A DNA stretch of 30,844 nucleotides from IMG/VR virus record IMGVR_UViG_3300020470_000129, positions 1-30,844 of that record; one strand, 5' to 3'. A program made the position numbers and the translations under genes. Shown here piece after piece: positions 1 to 6,442 of the stretch. Numbering within the stretch: the first letter of the stretch is position 1; the number at the start of each line of letters is the position of its first letter. The stretch is from a virus. The notes under the pieces were generated by a model. That model saw nothing but the letters and a program-made list of their open reading frames with translations, was not told the origin of the DNA and ran no database searches.

Positions 1-324
1 GTCAGCAAAGAGGAGGGTGCTAAATGGCATCTAATTCAGAGTTGTTCTGGAGATCAGACCGATGGTTATTCAGGAGTCCCAGGTATTGGGGTTAAGAGAG
101 CTGAAGCTTTGTTTGAAGAGCATGGTTATAGTTGGAAGACTGTACTCAAGGCTTTTACAGATAAAGGTTTAACTGAAGTTGATGCTTTAATTAACGCTAG
201 ACTTGCACGTATACTTACAGTAGATGACTATGACTTCAAAAAAAGAGAACCCATCTTATGGACCCCCGCCACCGATTACAGAGTTGACGATGGAACAGGA
301 TCTAAAACTGAGAGTACTGCATGA
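1..324 (+). CDS. 5'-3' exonuclease, T7 gene 6-like (3' part only)
   Basis: The reading frame is open from base 1 and ends with TGA at 322-324, so the gene is cut by the window start and only the last 107 residues are seen. The visible part contains GDQTDGYSGVPGIGVKRA, the helix-3-turn-helix DNA-binding signature of FEN/T7 gene 6 type 5'-3' exonucleases (a GD followed by a GVPGIG loop). The tail, with LARILTVDDYDF and a final LW-P stretch, also resembles the end of T7-type exonucleases. In T7-like phages this enzyme degrades host DNA to nucleotides and removes RNA primers during replication. The catalytic acidic cluster would lie upstream and cannot be checked. The position just before nucleotide-metabolism genes and the structural module fits gene 6. 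Confidence 0.9.
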   Translation, partial: VSKEEGAKWHLIQSCSGDQTDGYSGVPGIGVKRAEALFEEHGYSWKTVLKAFTDKGLTEVDALINARLARILTVDDYDFKKREPILWTPATDYRVDDGTGSKTESTA

Positions 325-517
325 TAAGGTACAAGAGACTTTCCATGAGCATAAAGAAGATGTTATAACACTTCTAATGGCTCTACAACACCAGAACTTT
401 ATTCTGGGTAATTCAATTACAAATTTAGTTCAAAAATGGCCACCACCTCCGAAGGTCCGTCCTACTATCGACGAGGTTCCAGCGATGTTTGGGATTTTAT
501 TAGAGACCAAGGACTAA
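224..517 (+). CDS. small hypothetical protein, 97 aa
   Basis: I do not recognise this protein. It begins with a short proline-rich stretch (GPPPPITEL, residues 13-21), followed by a charged, probably helical segment (residues 23-75) and a second proline cluster near residue 74. The annotated ATG at 224 makes it overlap the exonuclease by 101 bases. A second in-frame ATG at 290, at the start of the helical part, would cut the overlap to 35 bases and cannot be excluded. Neither start has a convincing Shine-Dalgarno sequence. Its 3' end overlaps the next gene by 82 bases. The long overlaps suggest co-translation with its neighbours in the DNA metabolism operon. Confidence 0.6.
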   Translation: MTMTSKKENPSYGPPPPITELTMEQDLKLRVLHDKVQETFHEHKEDVITLLMALQHQNFILGNSITNLVQKWPPPPKVRPTIDEVPAMFGILLETKD

Positions 518-735
518 ACTTCCACCTCGGTAATGCTATTAAGTATATCTGCAGAGCAGGTTACAAGGATAGTAAAATACAAGACCTTGAAAAGGCAATC
601 CACTATTTACAGAATGAACTTGAGCATGAAGAGAACCTTTCTATCAGAACAGGCGAAGGAATTCCGATCCAAATACGGGATTCAGAACAGTCCTTCACGT
701 ATGACGAGATCGTATCAGAAGGATCTTATAGTTGA
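436..735 (+). CDS. DUF3310 protein (T7 gp1.7 nucleotide kinase family)
   Basis: The 99-residue product has the DUF3310 pattern: an N-terminal YYRRG, then DFIRDQGLNFHLGNAIKYICRAG (key residues DFI, NFxLGNAIKYICRAG) and DLEKAIHYLQNEL at about residues 50-62. Known members include T7 gp1.7, described as a nucleotide kinase, so a role in nucleotide metabolism is likely here. That is family inference, because the phage protein is shorter than T7 gp1.7 (about 196 residues). The conserved motif begins soon after the ATG at 436, which supports that start even though it overlaps the upstream gene by 82 bases. The poorly conserved C-terminal 35 residues overlap the MazG-like gene in another frame. Confidence 0.8.
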   Translation: MATTSEGPSYYRRGSSDVWDFIRDQGLNFHLGNAIKYICRAGYKDSKIQDLEKAIHYLQNELEHEENLSIRTGEGIPIQIRDSEQSFTYDEIVSEGSYS

Positions 736-1009
736 GGAGTTTAAAGAGTTCCTCGAAGCTGATGGGTTTCTATTCAGACATGGTGCTAATCATCAAGAGG
801 ATTGTTTAAAAGAACTAGCTGATTTAGTTTATGTATGCTATCAGTATGCATCAAACATGGGTTGGTTCTTAGATGAAGCTCTTAACAGAGTCCACGAAAG
901 TAACATGTCCAAACTCGGTGAGGACGGTAAACCAATACGCCGAGAGAAAGATGGTAAGGTTCTAAAAGGACCAAACTACAAACCACCCGATCTATCTGAT
1001 TTAATTTAA
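614..1009 (+). CDS. MazG-like nucleotide pyrophosphohydrolase
   Basis: The product (131 aa from ATG 614, or 127 aa from ATG 626) shows the all-alpha NTP pyrophosphohydrolase metal-binding signature: EEFKE at residues 41-45 (EExxE) and ELAD at 67-70 (ExxD). The C-terminal part, SNMSKLGEDGKPIRRE followed by GKVLKGPNYKPPDL, is the ending usual in phage MazG-like proteins. Family members hydrolyse nucleoside triphosphates to monophosphates. In cyanophages such enzymes are thought to recycle nucleotides or alter alarmone levels. The frame is open back to ATG 533, but family proteins begin close to the 'FLSEQAKEFRSKYG' helix, so 614 or 626 is preferred. It overlaps the DUF3310 gene by over 100 bases and ends one base before the reductase gene. 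Confidence 0.85.
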   Translation: MNLSMKRTFLSEQAKEFRSKYGIQNSPSRMTRSYQKDLIVEEFKEFLEADGFLFRHGANHQEDCLKELADLVYVCYQYASNMGWFLDEALNRVHESNMSKLGEDGKPIRREKDGKVLKGPNYKPPDLSDLI

Positions 1010-1010
1010 A

Positions 1011-2381
1011 ATGACACAACTCATATCTCGCACAGGGCGGGTCCAGTCTTGGCTGGATAATCCTGAGTCACGTCTCCCAGTTTCATGTACCGTTTTCGTC
1101 GTAGAGGATTCTATGGAGGGAGAAAATGGAATCGAAGCGTCGTGGAGATACGTCAGTCATGGACTACGCTATGGAGCAGGAGTTGCGGTCCATCTATCTA
1201 AGCTCCGTCCCAAAGGAGCAGAAAACGGCAAAGGTCTTACAGCTTCTGGACCTGTATCGTTCGGTAAAATCTACTCATCCTTAAATGAAACATTACGACG
1301 CGGAGGAGTCTATAAGAATGGTGCTGTTGTGCTCCATCTTGACCTCAATCATCCTGATATCCTTGAGTTTATCACGACCCCTAGGTCAGAACTCCCATGG
1401 GTCAAAAGGTGCGTCGACATTGATACGGGATGGTGGAACAGCTGTGATAATCAAATAAAAGATGCTCTACTACACAGTATAAAGTCAGGTGATATCTGGC
1501 TAAACAAAATAAAATATGAAAATGGAAAACGAATCTTCGGGAACGTGTGTCTTGAGGTTTACCTGCCATCACGCGGAACATGCTTGCTCCAACATGTCAA
1601 TCTCGCTGCCTGTAGAACACGGGATCTCAAAGAGGCTTTTACTAGAGGTATGTCCGAGCTGTGCGATCTTCATGGCAGAACAGGTGTTGGAGGGACTGGA
1701 GAGTACCTACCCTCGGACCAAGACAGGCAAGTCGGGCTCGGAATGCTTGGCTTATCCAACCTACTCAGACGATATGGAGTCAGCTATGCCGAATTTGGAA
1801 AGCAACTAGAAAATGTAAACCAAGGTGAATATGGTGAAGGTAACGCTTACGATATCGCCTTTAATTTAATGGAAGGTATTCATGACGCTGCAAAGATTGC
1901 CGAAGAGAACAACATGGTTAGAGCATTTGCTATCGCTCCTACCGCGTCCTGTTCCTACAGAAGTAAAGACCTCGATGGTTTTACAGCGACACCAGAAATA
2001 GCTCCACCTATAAGTACCTGGGTAGACCGTGATAGCGGAACCTTTGGTGTACAAAGATATAAATATGGCGATGTAGAAATCGCTAGTGAAGTCGGTTGGG
2101 ATGCTTACAAGAAAGTAGCAGACGAACTGATGATAATGTTAGATAATACGGGACTTCTTCACGGCTATTCATTTAATAGCTGGAGTGATGTCGTTACTTA
2201 CGACAGGAACTTCGTGGAAGAGTGGTTGCTATCTCCGCAAACCTCCCTTTACTATTCCTTACAAGTAATGGGCGACACGCAAGATAAGACCAATGCATAC
2301 GCAGCATTAGATCAAAGTGAAGTCGATGATTACTTGCAGGACATTCTTAATGAACCTGTAACCTGTGATTGTCAAGAGTAA
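1011..2381 (+). CDS. ribonucleotide reductase large (alpha) subunit, cyanophage type
   Basis: This 456-residue protein reduces ribonucleotides to deoxyribonucleotides for phage DNA synthesis. The active-site parts are visible. Cys26 (LPVSC) matches the first redox cysteine. N178-C180-E182 (NVCLE) is the radical cysteine loop. Cys191 lies 11 residues further on, the spacing found in class II enzymes. A CxC pair (452, 454) sits at the C-terminus. Two adjacent tyrosines (Y414-Y415 in SLYYSLQ) match the class I radical-transfer pair, and the next gene looks like a class I small subunit, so a class I enzyme is the better reading. It has no ATP cone and a very short N-terminus. Stops lie immediately upstream in this frame, so ATG 1011 is the earliest start. 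Codons here appear richer in C/G than in the tail genes. Confidence 0.9.
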   Translation: MTQLISRTGRVQSWLDNPESRLPVSCTVFVVEDSMEGENGIEASWRYVSHGLRYGAGVAVHLSKLRPKGAENGKGLTASGPVSFGKIYSSLNETLRRGGVYKNGAVVLHLDLNHPDILEFITTPRSELPWVKRCVDIDTGWWNSCDNQIKDALLHSIKSGDIWLNKIKYENGKRIFGNVCLEVYLPSRGTCLLQHVNLAACRTRDLKEAFTRGMSELCDLHGRTGVGGTGEYLPSDQDRQVGLGMLGLSNLLRRYGVSYAEFGKQLENVNQGEYGEGNAYDIAFNLMEGIHDAAKIAEENNMVRAFAIAPTASCSYRSKDLDGFTATPEIAPPISTWVDRDSGTFGVQRYKYGDVEIASEVGWDAYKKVADELMIMLDNTGLLHGYSFNSWSDVVTYDRNFVEEWLLSPQTSLYYSLQVMGDTQDKTNAYAALDQSEVDDYLQDILNEPVTCDCQE

Positions 2382-3103
2382 TGAGAACACATCCTTATCA
2401 AACACTACTAGATAGAAAAAGAACATGGACACCAGTCCAAGGAACCAAGGGTACGTTTCGTGATGGATCAGAAGAAACCATTAAACGTGCCCTCGCAATA
2501 CGTCATATGGAGTTACCAGTGGGTACCTTCATTCAGGAAGGTCTTGAAAAGACTGTTCCCGATAACGCTAGAACATTATTAGAATCTAACGTTAAAGACG
2601 AAATAAAGCATGATATTGCGCTACAGTACATAGTAAATGCCGTAGGCGCAGATGAAAATGCAGAAAAAGAAGCTCTTCTCTTACGTAAAGCGTGGGAAGA
2701 GCACCCTGACCACACTATAACTAAAGCATTGGTAATTGAACGTGCAATATTTTTTGTCATTCTTCCCTTCTTTCGTTTTAACGGCGATGGTGCTACTCGT
2801 ACTGTCAGCGCCGACATATCAAGAGATGAACAAATCCATGTTGCAACTAATACCCTTGTATGTCGTGAGCTGGGTTTATCTCATAGCAATTCTTTGGATA
2901 AACTTAGGAAGGCCACCATTAACTGGATTGTTCAACCTCTAGGTATAAATACTACCTGTAAATATTTGGACAAAAAATTTTGGCTAGATGCCAGTGATCG
3001 CTTAATGTATGAGGGTAAGGCACCTGAATTAATCTCCACAAAAACAGCCAGAATGCCAGCTTTTTTCGAACATGACAACACAAATCTCCCTCAATACGCT
3101 TAA
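2381..3103 (+). CDS. ribonucleotide reductase small (beta) subunit-like ferritin-fold protein
   Basis: The 240-residue product has the two-times-repeated carboxylate/histidine pattern of R2 di-metal proteins: E44, E74-xx-H77, then E120 and E150-xx-H153. ATG 2381 overlaps the stop of the alpha subunit (TAATG), a common coupled arrangement; the frame opens earlier only with a TTG at 2369. The residue four after H77, where class Ia enzymes carry the radical tyrosine, is Leu81, so a stable tyrosyl radical cannot form in the usual place. A tyrosine at the penultimate position (Y239) could serve as the subunit-interface tyrosine. The protein is shorter than typical R2 (about 320-375 residues). Its position directly after the alpha gene supports a reductase role; another ferritin-like oxidase is possible but less likely. 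Confidence 0.78.
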   Translation: MRTHPYQTLLDRKRTWTPVQGTKGTFRDGSEETIKRALAIRHMELPVGTFIQEGLEKTVPDNARTLLESNVKDEIKHDIALQYIVNAVGADENAEKEALLLRKAWEEHPDHTITKALVIERAIFFVILPFFRFNGDGATRTVSADISRDEQIHVATNTLVCRELGLSHSNSLDKLRKATINWIVQPLGINTTCKYLDKKFWLDASDRLMYEGKAPELISTKTARMPAFFEHDNTNLPQYA

Positions 3104-3263
3104 GTTACATAACCAAAGACTGGATGAACTAATTAGCAGGCTTGATTCCCACTTCGGTTGGAAACCAGTTCATCCTAAAGAACCAATCGAATCAATTATG
3201 TATCGAGCGGGTCAGGCCAGCGTCATTGAATACATACAATCCATTATGGAGGAAGAAATCTAA
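3072..3263 (+). CDS. small hypothetical protein, 63 aa
   Basis: I do not recognise this protein. It begins inside the 3' end of the reductase small subunit (32-base overlap) and its stop overlaps the start of the next gene (TAATG). The sequence is charged and probably mostly helical, with an aromatic-rich centre (HFGWKPVHPKEP) and an acidic end (SIMEEEI). Codon structure and tight packing between genes favour a real gene. Similar short genes stand just before the portal module in T7-like cyanophages, but no function can be given. Confidence 0.6.
   Translation: MTTQISLNTLKLHNQRLDELISRLDSHFGWKPVHPKEPIESIMYRAGQASVIEYIQSIMEEEI
3248..3252 (+). promoter_or_regulatory. Shine-Dalgarno sequence GGAGG
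   Basis: GGAGG lies 10 bases before the ATG at 3263, inside the end of the preceding gene. It is one of very few good ribosome binding sites in this window and supports the start of the proline-rich pre-portal protein. Confidence 0.6.
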
Positions 3264-3526
3264 TGTGTTTTGGAGGAGGCCCGTCCTATAACCCGCCACC
3301 ACCACCTCCTTTAGCGCCGCCACCACCACCACCTGCACCACCACAAGCGCCGCTACCGGAGCCAACACCTGTTGAAACAGATATAAATCCACAGGTAAGG
3401 GAAAATAAAACAAGGAAAACTCGTAACGAAATGTCACGAGGTACAAGTGAACTTAGAATACCACTAGACTCTGGAGTTAACGCAGCTGGAGCTGCACCTG
3501 GAGCTGGAGGTGGAGTAAACGTATGA
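3263..3526 (+). CDS. proline-rich small protein preceding the portal
   Basis: The 87-residue product starts MCFGGG, runs through a polyproline tract (residues 11-32, mainly PPPPPP blocks with Ala), a basic middle (ENKTRKTRNE) and a Gly/Ala-rich end (GAAPGAGGG). No enzymatic motif is visible. A short protein at the T7 gene 7 position, directly before the portal and overlapping it by four bases (ATGA), suggests a virion or assembly role such as host-range or head-tail joining, but this is positional inference only. The MC-F/L-G start resembles that of the gp14-like protein at 12488. A good Shine-Dalgarno site precedes the ATG. Confidence 0.7.
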   Translation: MCFGGGPSYNPPPPPPLAPPPPPPAPPQAPLPEPTPVETDINPQVRENKTRKTRNEMSRGTSELRIPLDSGVNAAGAAPGAGGGVNV

Positions 3527-5091
3527 ACGCACGTGAGCGCTACAACAAATTAACTTCGGATCGTTCTCAGTTTCTGGACACCGCAGTTGAATGTTCTAAA
3601 CTCACGTTACCATATCTAATACAAGATGATTTAAATTTAAAAATTAATCATCGTAATCTCATCACTCCGTGGCAGAGTGTAGGAGCCAAGGCGGTAGTAA
3701 CTTTAGCAGCTAAACTAATGCTAGCTTTACTACCACCTCAAACTACATTCTTTAAACTACAAGTAAGAGATGATAAGTTAGGTGATGAACTACCTAAAGA
3801 AGTTAGAAGTGAATTAGATCTATCGTTCTCTAAGATTGAGAGAATGATCATGGACTACATCGCAGCTTCTAGTGATAGGGTAGTTGTACATCAAGCACTT
3901 AAGCATCTGATTGTAGGAGGCAACGCGCTAATCTTTATGGGTAAGGATGGTCTTAAGAACTTCCCACTCAATAGATACGTTGTAAATAGAGATGGAAATG
4001 GTAACGTCCTAGAGATAGTTACAAAGGAACTAATAAGTAGAAAAGTATTAGGTGTTGAGCTACCTGATCCCGAACCCAACAATGTTGCGGGCGGTATGAC
4101 AGGCTCGGATGGAGAAGACGTTGAGGTGTATACCTGGGTCAAATTGGATAGCAAGAGTGGTCGCTGGGTCTGGCATCAAGAGGCAGATGATAAGATCTTC
4201 CCTAATAGCCGTAGTACAGCACCGAAGTCTGCAAGTCCATGGTTAGTTCTCCGATTCAATACAGTAGATGGTGAAGATTATGGTAGAGGTAGAGTTGAAG
4301 AGTTTGTAGGGGATCTTAGATCACTTGAAGGACTCTCTCAAGCACTCGTAGAAGGCTCCGCAGCAGCAGCTAAGGTTGTCTTCCTTGTATCACCATCATC
4401 AACTACTAAACCACAGACTATAGCCAACGCTGGTAACGGTGCTATTGTTCAGGGAAGACCTGAAGATGTTGCTGTTATACAGGTAGGTAAGACTGCTGAC
4501 TTCTCAACTGCAGCTAACATGGCTCAACAGTTAGAGAAAAGAATAGCAGAAGCGTTCATGCAACTGAACATCAGGCAATCAGAACGCACGACTGCAGAAG
4601 AGGTACGCCTCACACAGATGGAATTAGAACAACAGTTAGGTGGGATCTTCTCACTACTAACTATTGAGTTCTTGATTCCTTATCTTAATAGAACTCTCTT
4701 AATTCTACAACGTAGTAAAGAGATACCTAACATACCTAAAGATTTAGTACGTCCACAGATTGTTGCGGGTGTTAATGCATTAGGTAGAGGACAAGATAGA
4801 GAAAGTCTAACAGCATTCATAGGTACTATTGCTCAGACACTAGGACCAGAAGCACTGATGAAATATATTAATGCATCAGAAGCTATCAAGAGATTGGCAG
4901 CAGCTCAAGGTATAGATGTACTTAACCTAGTTAAGACTGAACAAGAGATGGCACAAGAACAGCAACAGGCACAGCAACAAGCTGTACAACAATCAATGGT
5001 AGAACAAGCTGGTCAATTAGCAAGTTCTCCGTTAGCTGATCCAAGCAAGAACCCTGCTGTAGGCGCTATGACAACCCCACCACAAGAATAA
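3523..5091 (+). CDS. portal protein (head-tail connector), T7 gp8-like
   Basis: The 522-residue length is close to T7 gp8 (about 535). Recognisable family features include the N-terminal 'ARERYNKLTSDRSQFLDTAVECS' helix, the WQSVGAKAVVTLAAKLMLALLPP segment at about residues 50-72, and the AEEVRLTQMELEQQLGG helix near residue 365. Portal proteins form a dodecameric ring at one capsid vertex through which DNA is packaged and ejected. The C-terminal tail is strongly glutamine/alanine-rich (residues about 470-500, QEQQQAQQQAVQQ). It overlaps the preceding gene by ATGA and ends directly at the scaffold start, which is the usual T7-type gene order and implies coupled translation. Confidence 0.95.
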   Translation: MNARERYNKLTSDRSQFLDTAVECSKLTLPYLIQDDLNLKINHRNLITPWQSVGAKAVVTLAAKLMLALLPPQTTFFKLQVRDDKLGDELPKEVRSELDLSFSKIERMIMDYIAASSDRVVVHQALKHLIVGGNALIFMGKDGLKNFPLNRYVVNRDGNGNVLEIVTKELISRKVLGVELPDPEPNNVAGGMTGSDGEDVEVYTWVKLDSKSGRWVWHQEADDKIFPNSRSTAPKSASPWLVLRFNTVDGEDYGRGRVEEFVGDLRSLEGLSQALVEGSAAAAKVVFLVSPSSTTKPQTIANAGNGAIVQGRPEDVAVIQVGKTADFSTAANMAQQLEKRIAEAFMQLNIRQSERTTAEEVRLTQMELEQQLGGIFSLLTIEFLIPYLNRTLLILQRSKEIPNIPKDLVRPQIVAGVNALGRGQDRESLTAFIGTIAQTLGPEALMKYINASEAIKRLAAAQGIDVLNLVKTEQEMAQEQQQAQQQAVQQSMVEQAGQLASSPLADPSKNPAVGAMTTPPQE

Positions 5092-5916
5092 ATGGCAGAA
5101 ACACTTACATATGATGCGGGTACTGACACTATCACAACTGAAGATAACCTGAACGAAGCAGAACAGGAGGCTCTGAAAGTTGGTGAGGAGATGCAGGCAC
5201 AGCAGGAACAACTTCTTGCTGGAAAATATAAGAACGCAGAAGATTTAGAAAAAGCCTATGTCGAACTCCAAAAAAAATTGGGAGGCGAAGGCAATGAAGA
5301 TAGCAGAACAACTAGCGAGTCTGAGGTTTCTGAAACCGACGAAGTATCAGAAGAAACAGAAAAAGCTAAGGAAGATTCTCCAGCACTTGCCTTAGTCAAT
5401 GAAGCAGCTGCTGAGTACTGGGATAATGATCAATCATTGTCCGAAGATACCATAGCTAAGCTTGGTGAGATGAGTGGTTCAGATTTACTGGCTGCTTATT
5501 TACAAGCACAAGAAACCAATCCCCGTGACCAAGGAGCTGCAGTTCCTGATTTAACAACTCAAGATATTACAGATGTTAAAGCAGTCGCAGGTGGAGACAA
5601 AGAGTATGGTACCTTAGTTGAATGGGCAGCACAGAATATGGATAGAGCTGACGTCGAGGCGTTTGATTCTTTACTAGCTTCTGGTAATGTTGGTGCTATT
5701 AAGTTAGCAGTCAGCGGTATGAAAGCCCAATACGACAATGTAAATGGATATGAAGGACGTATGTTATCAGGTAAACCAGCGACATCATCTAAAGATGTCT
5801 TCAGAAGTCAAGCAGAAGTCGTTGCAGCAATGAGTGATCCTAGATATGATAAGGATCCAGCTTATAGACAAGACTTGATTGAAAAATTAGATCGCTCATC
5901 CAATGTAAAATTCTAA
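5092..5916 (+). CDS. capsid assembly scaffolding protein, T7 gp9-like
   Basis: A 274-residue, strongly acidic protein with low-complexity Glu/Ser-rich regions (residues about 15-105), including a KNAEDLEKAYVELQKKLG helix typical of podovirus scaffolds, and a basic C-terminal end (DLIEKLDRSSNVKF) expected to contact the coat protein. Scaffolds direct procapsid assembly and leave before maturation. It starts immediately after the portal stop (TAAATG), as in T7. Function is inferred from position, composition and the helix motif. Confidence 0.88.
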   Translation: MAETLTYDAGTDTITTEDNLNEAEQEALKVGEEMQAQQEQLLAGKYKNAEDLEKAYVELQKKLGGEGNEDSRTTSESEVSETDEVSEETEKAKEDSPALALVNEAAAEYWDNDQSLSEDTIAKLGEMSGSDLLAAYLQAQETNPRDQGAAVPDLTTQDITDVKAVAGGDKEYGTLVEWAAQNMDRADVEAFDSLLASGNVGAIKLAVSGMKAQYDNVNGYEGRMLSGKPATSSKDVFRSQAEVVAAMSDPRYDKDPAYRQDLIEKLDRSSNVKF

Positions 5917-5918
5917 TT

Positions 5919-6038
5919 ATGTCAATTAAAGAAGTTGCCCTGAAAACAAAGTATAAGAATTATCTTATATTAGGTGGGCAGAAAGAATATCCAGATTGGA
6001 AAGCAGAATATTTATCAAACAAGAAATCTAAGAAGTAA
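5919..6038 (+). CDS. small basic hypothetical protein, 39 aa
   Basis: A short open frame begins two bases after the scaffold stop and encodes a lysine- and tyrosine-rich peptide (starts MSIKEVALKTKYKNY, ends SNKKSKK). Nothing in it is recognised. Tight placement after the scaffold and plausible codon use support translation, but at this length the call is tentative. Confidence 0.45.
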   Translation: MSIKEVALKTKYKNYLILGGQKEYPDWKAEYLSNKKSKK

Positions 6039-6045
6039 AATACAG

Positions 6046-6076
6046 TGGCGGCCCGAACAGTTCATCGTACCCGCCC
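6046..6076 (+). repeat. inverted repeat in the leader of the high-light-inducible gene
   Basis: GGCGG at 6047-6051 is complementary to CCGCC at 6071-6075, and the loop holds GAAC-a-GTTC. This can form an RNA stem in the 61-base gap before the high-light-inducible gene. No T-run follows, so it is not a terminator. Role unknown. Confidence 0.35.
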
Positions 6077-6099
6077 AGTAAAACTTATTCTAACCCCTA

Positions 6100-6261
6100 A
6101 TGCCAAAAAATATTCACGCGACTGAACCACAAGTAGAAGTAATCGATGTAGATTACTATGAAAATGCTGAACGTGTTAACGGACAGTTAGCTATGATTGG
6201 GTTCATCGCAGCAATCGGTTCCTATATATTTACTGGACAGATTATACCTGGTATATTCTAG
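6100..6261 (+). CDS. hli: high-light-inducible protein (Hli, chlorophyll-binding)
   Basis: The 53-residue product carries the single-helix light-harvesting-like signature ENAERVNGQLAMIGFIAA (E24, R25, N27, G28, A31, M32, G34, F35), the ExxNGxxAMxGF chlorophyll-binding motif of cyanobacterial high-light-inducible proteins. The hydrophobic segment at residues 29-53 is one transmembrane helix for the thylakoid membrane. These proteins bind chlorophyll and carotenoid and protect photosystems under stress. Cyanophages carry them to keep host photosynthesis running during infection. Here it sits between scaffold and capsid, as in related podoviruses, but no psbA gene is present beside it in this window. 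The short N-terminal extension (MPKNIHATEPQVEVIDVDYY) is typical. It has no obvious ribosome binding site. Confidence 0.92.
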   Translation: MPKNIHATEPQVEVIDVDYYENAERVNGQLAMIGFIAAIGSYIFTGQIIPGIF

Positions 6262-6310
6262 GTAAAACTTGGCGGCTCGATAGTCGAATCAGCAGAAGCC
6301 ACCTCAATGT

Positions 6311-6376
6311 CACGTCCGTTCATCCCTTCGGGGGACGCATGAAACCACATCATGGAACGGGGGTGTGGTACTGGAG
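6311..6376 (+). ncRNA. candidate glutamine-II (downstream-peptide) riboswitch
   Basis: The leader contains the core CGTTCATCCC-TTCG-GGGGACGCATGA followed by GGAACGG, which I recognise from memory as the downstream-peptide (glutamine-II) aptamer of picocyanobacteria. Pairings seen directly are CGTCC 6313-6317 with GGACG 6333-6337, CCGTTC 6316-6321 with GAACGG 6355-6360 (all six bases), CCC-TTCG-GGG at 6324-6333, and ACCACA 6344-6349 with TGTGGT 6364-6369. The GTTC of the first loop can pair with GAAC in the second loop, giving a pseudoknot. A Shine-Dalgarno GGAG (6373-6376) and a tiny DUF4278 ORF follow directly, the arrangement that named the motif. Such RNAs bind L-glutamine and block translation when nitrogen is ample. 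Identification without a covariance search is probable, not certain. Confidence 0.72.
6373..6376 (+). promoter_or_regulatory. Shine-Dalgarno GGAG for the DUF4278 micro-ORF
   Basis: GGAG lies eight bases before the ATG at 6385, just 3' of the structured leader. This spacing decides the start of the 16-residue peptide and places its ribosome binding site where riboswitch folding could control access. Confidence 0.6.
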
Positions 6377-6384
6377 TATTAGCA

Positions 6385-6435
6385 ATGACTGTTAAACTAA
6401 GGTATCGTGGTATTGAGTACACTAAAAAAATTTAA
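6385..6435 (+). CDS. DUF4278-type micro-peptide, 16 aa
   Basis: The frame encodes MTVKLRYRGIEYTKKI. The core LRYRGIEY matches the Y-R-G-x-x-Y signature of DUF4278 peptides of cyanobacteria and their phages, found as the 'downstream peptide' behind glutamine-II riboswitches. A Shine-Dalgarno GGAG stands eight bases before the ATG, and the RNA leader lies just upstream. The biochemical role of these peptides is not known to me; a link to nitrogen status is inferred from the riboswitch. The ORF stops seven bases before the next gene, so it might also influence translation of that gene. Confidence 0.65.
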   Translation: MTVKLRYRGIEYTKKI

Positions 6436-6442
6436 TTAACTC

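Noticed and set aside
1516-1809. A 97-residue + strand ORF inside the reductase alpha gene
   Set aside because: It lies wholly within a gene whose catalytic cysteines and tyrosines are conserved in the main frame, and its product shows no recognisable motif.
2369-2380. Upstream TTG start for the reductase small subunit
   Set aside because: An ATG overlapping the alpha-subunit stop (TAATG at 2379-2383) lies 12 bases later and is the more usual coupled start.
3192-3446. Minus-strand ORF opposite the proline-rich gene
   Set aside because: Its valine/alanine-rich product is the complement of the polyproline codons; the + strand gene has a Shine-Dalgarno site and tight gene junctions.
6047-6075. 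GGCGG/CCGCC stem as a terminator after the scaffold gene
   Set aside because: The stem is only five pairs with a long loop and no T-run follows.
6307-6395. Two tiny overlapping ORFs (11 residues from 6307 and 18 residues from 6339, joined by ATGA)
   Set aside because: They lie within the structured leader and are better explained by the RNA pairing. The ORF with a Shine-Dalgarno site and a known peptide motif is the one at 6385.
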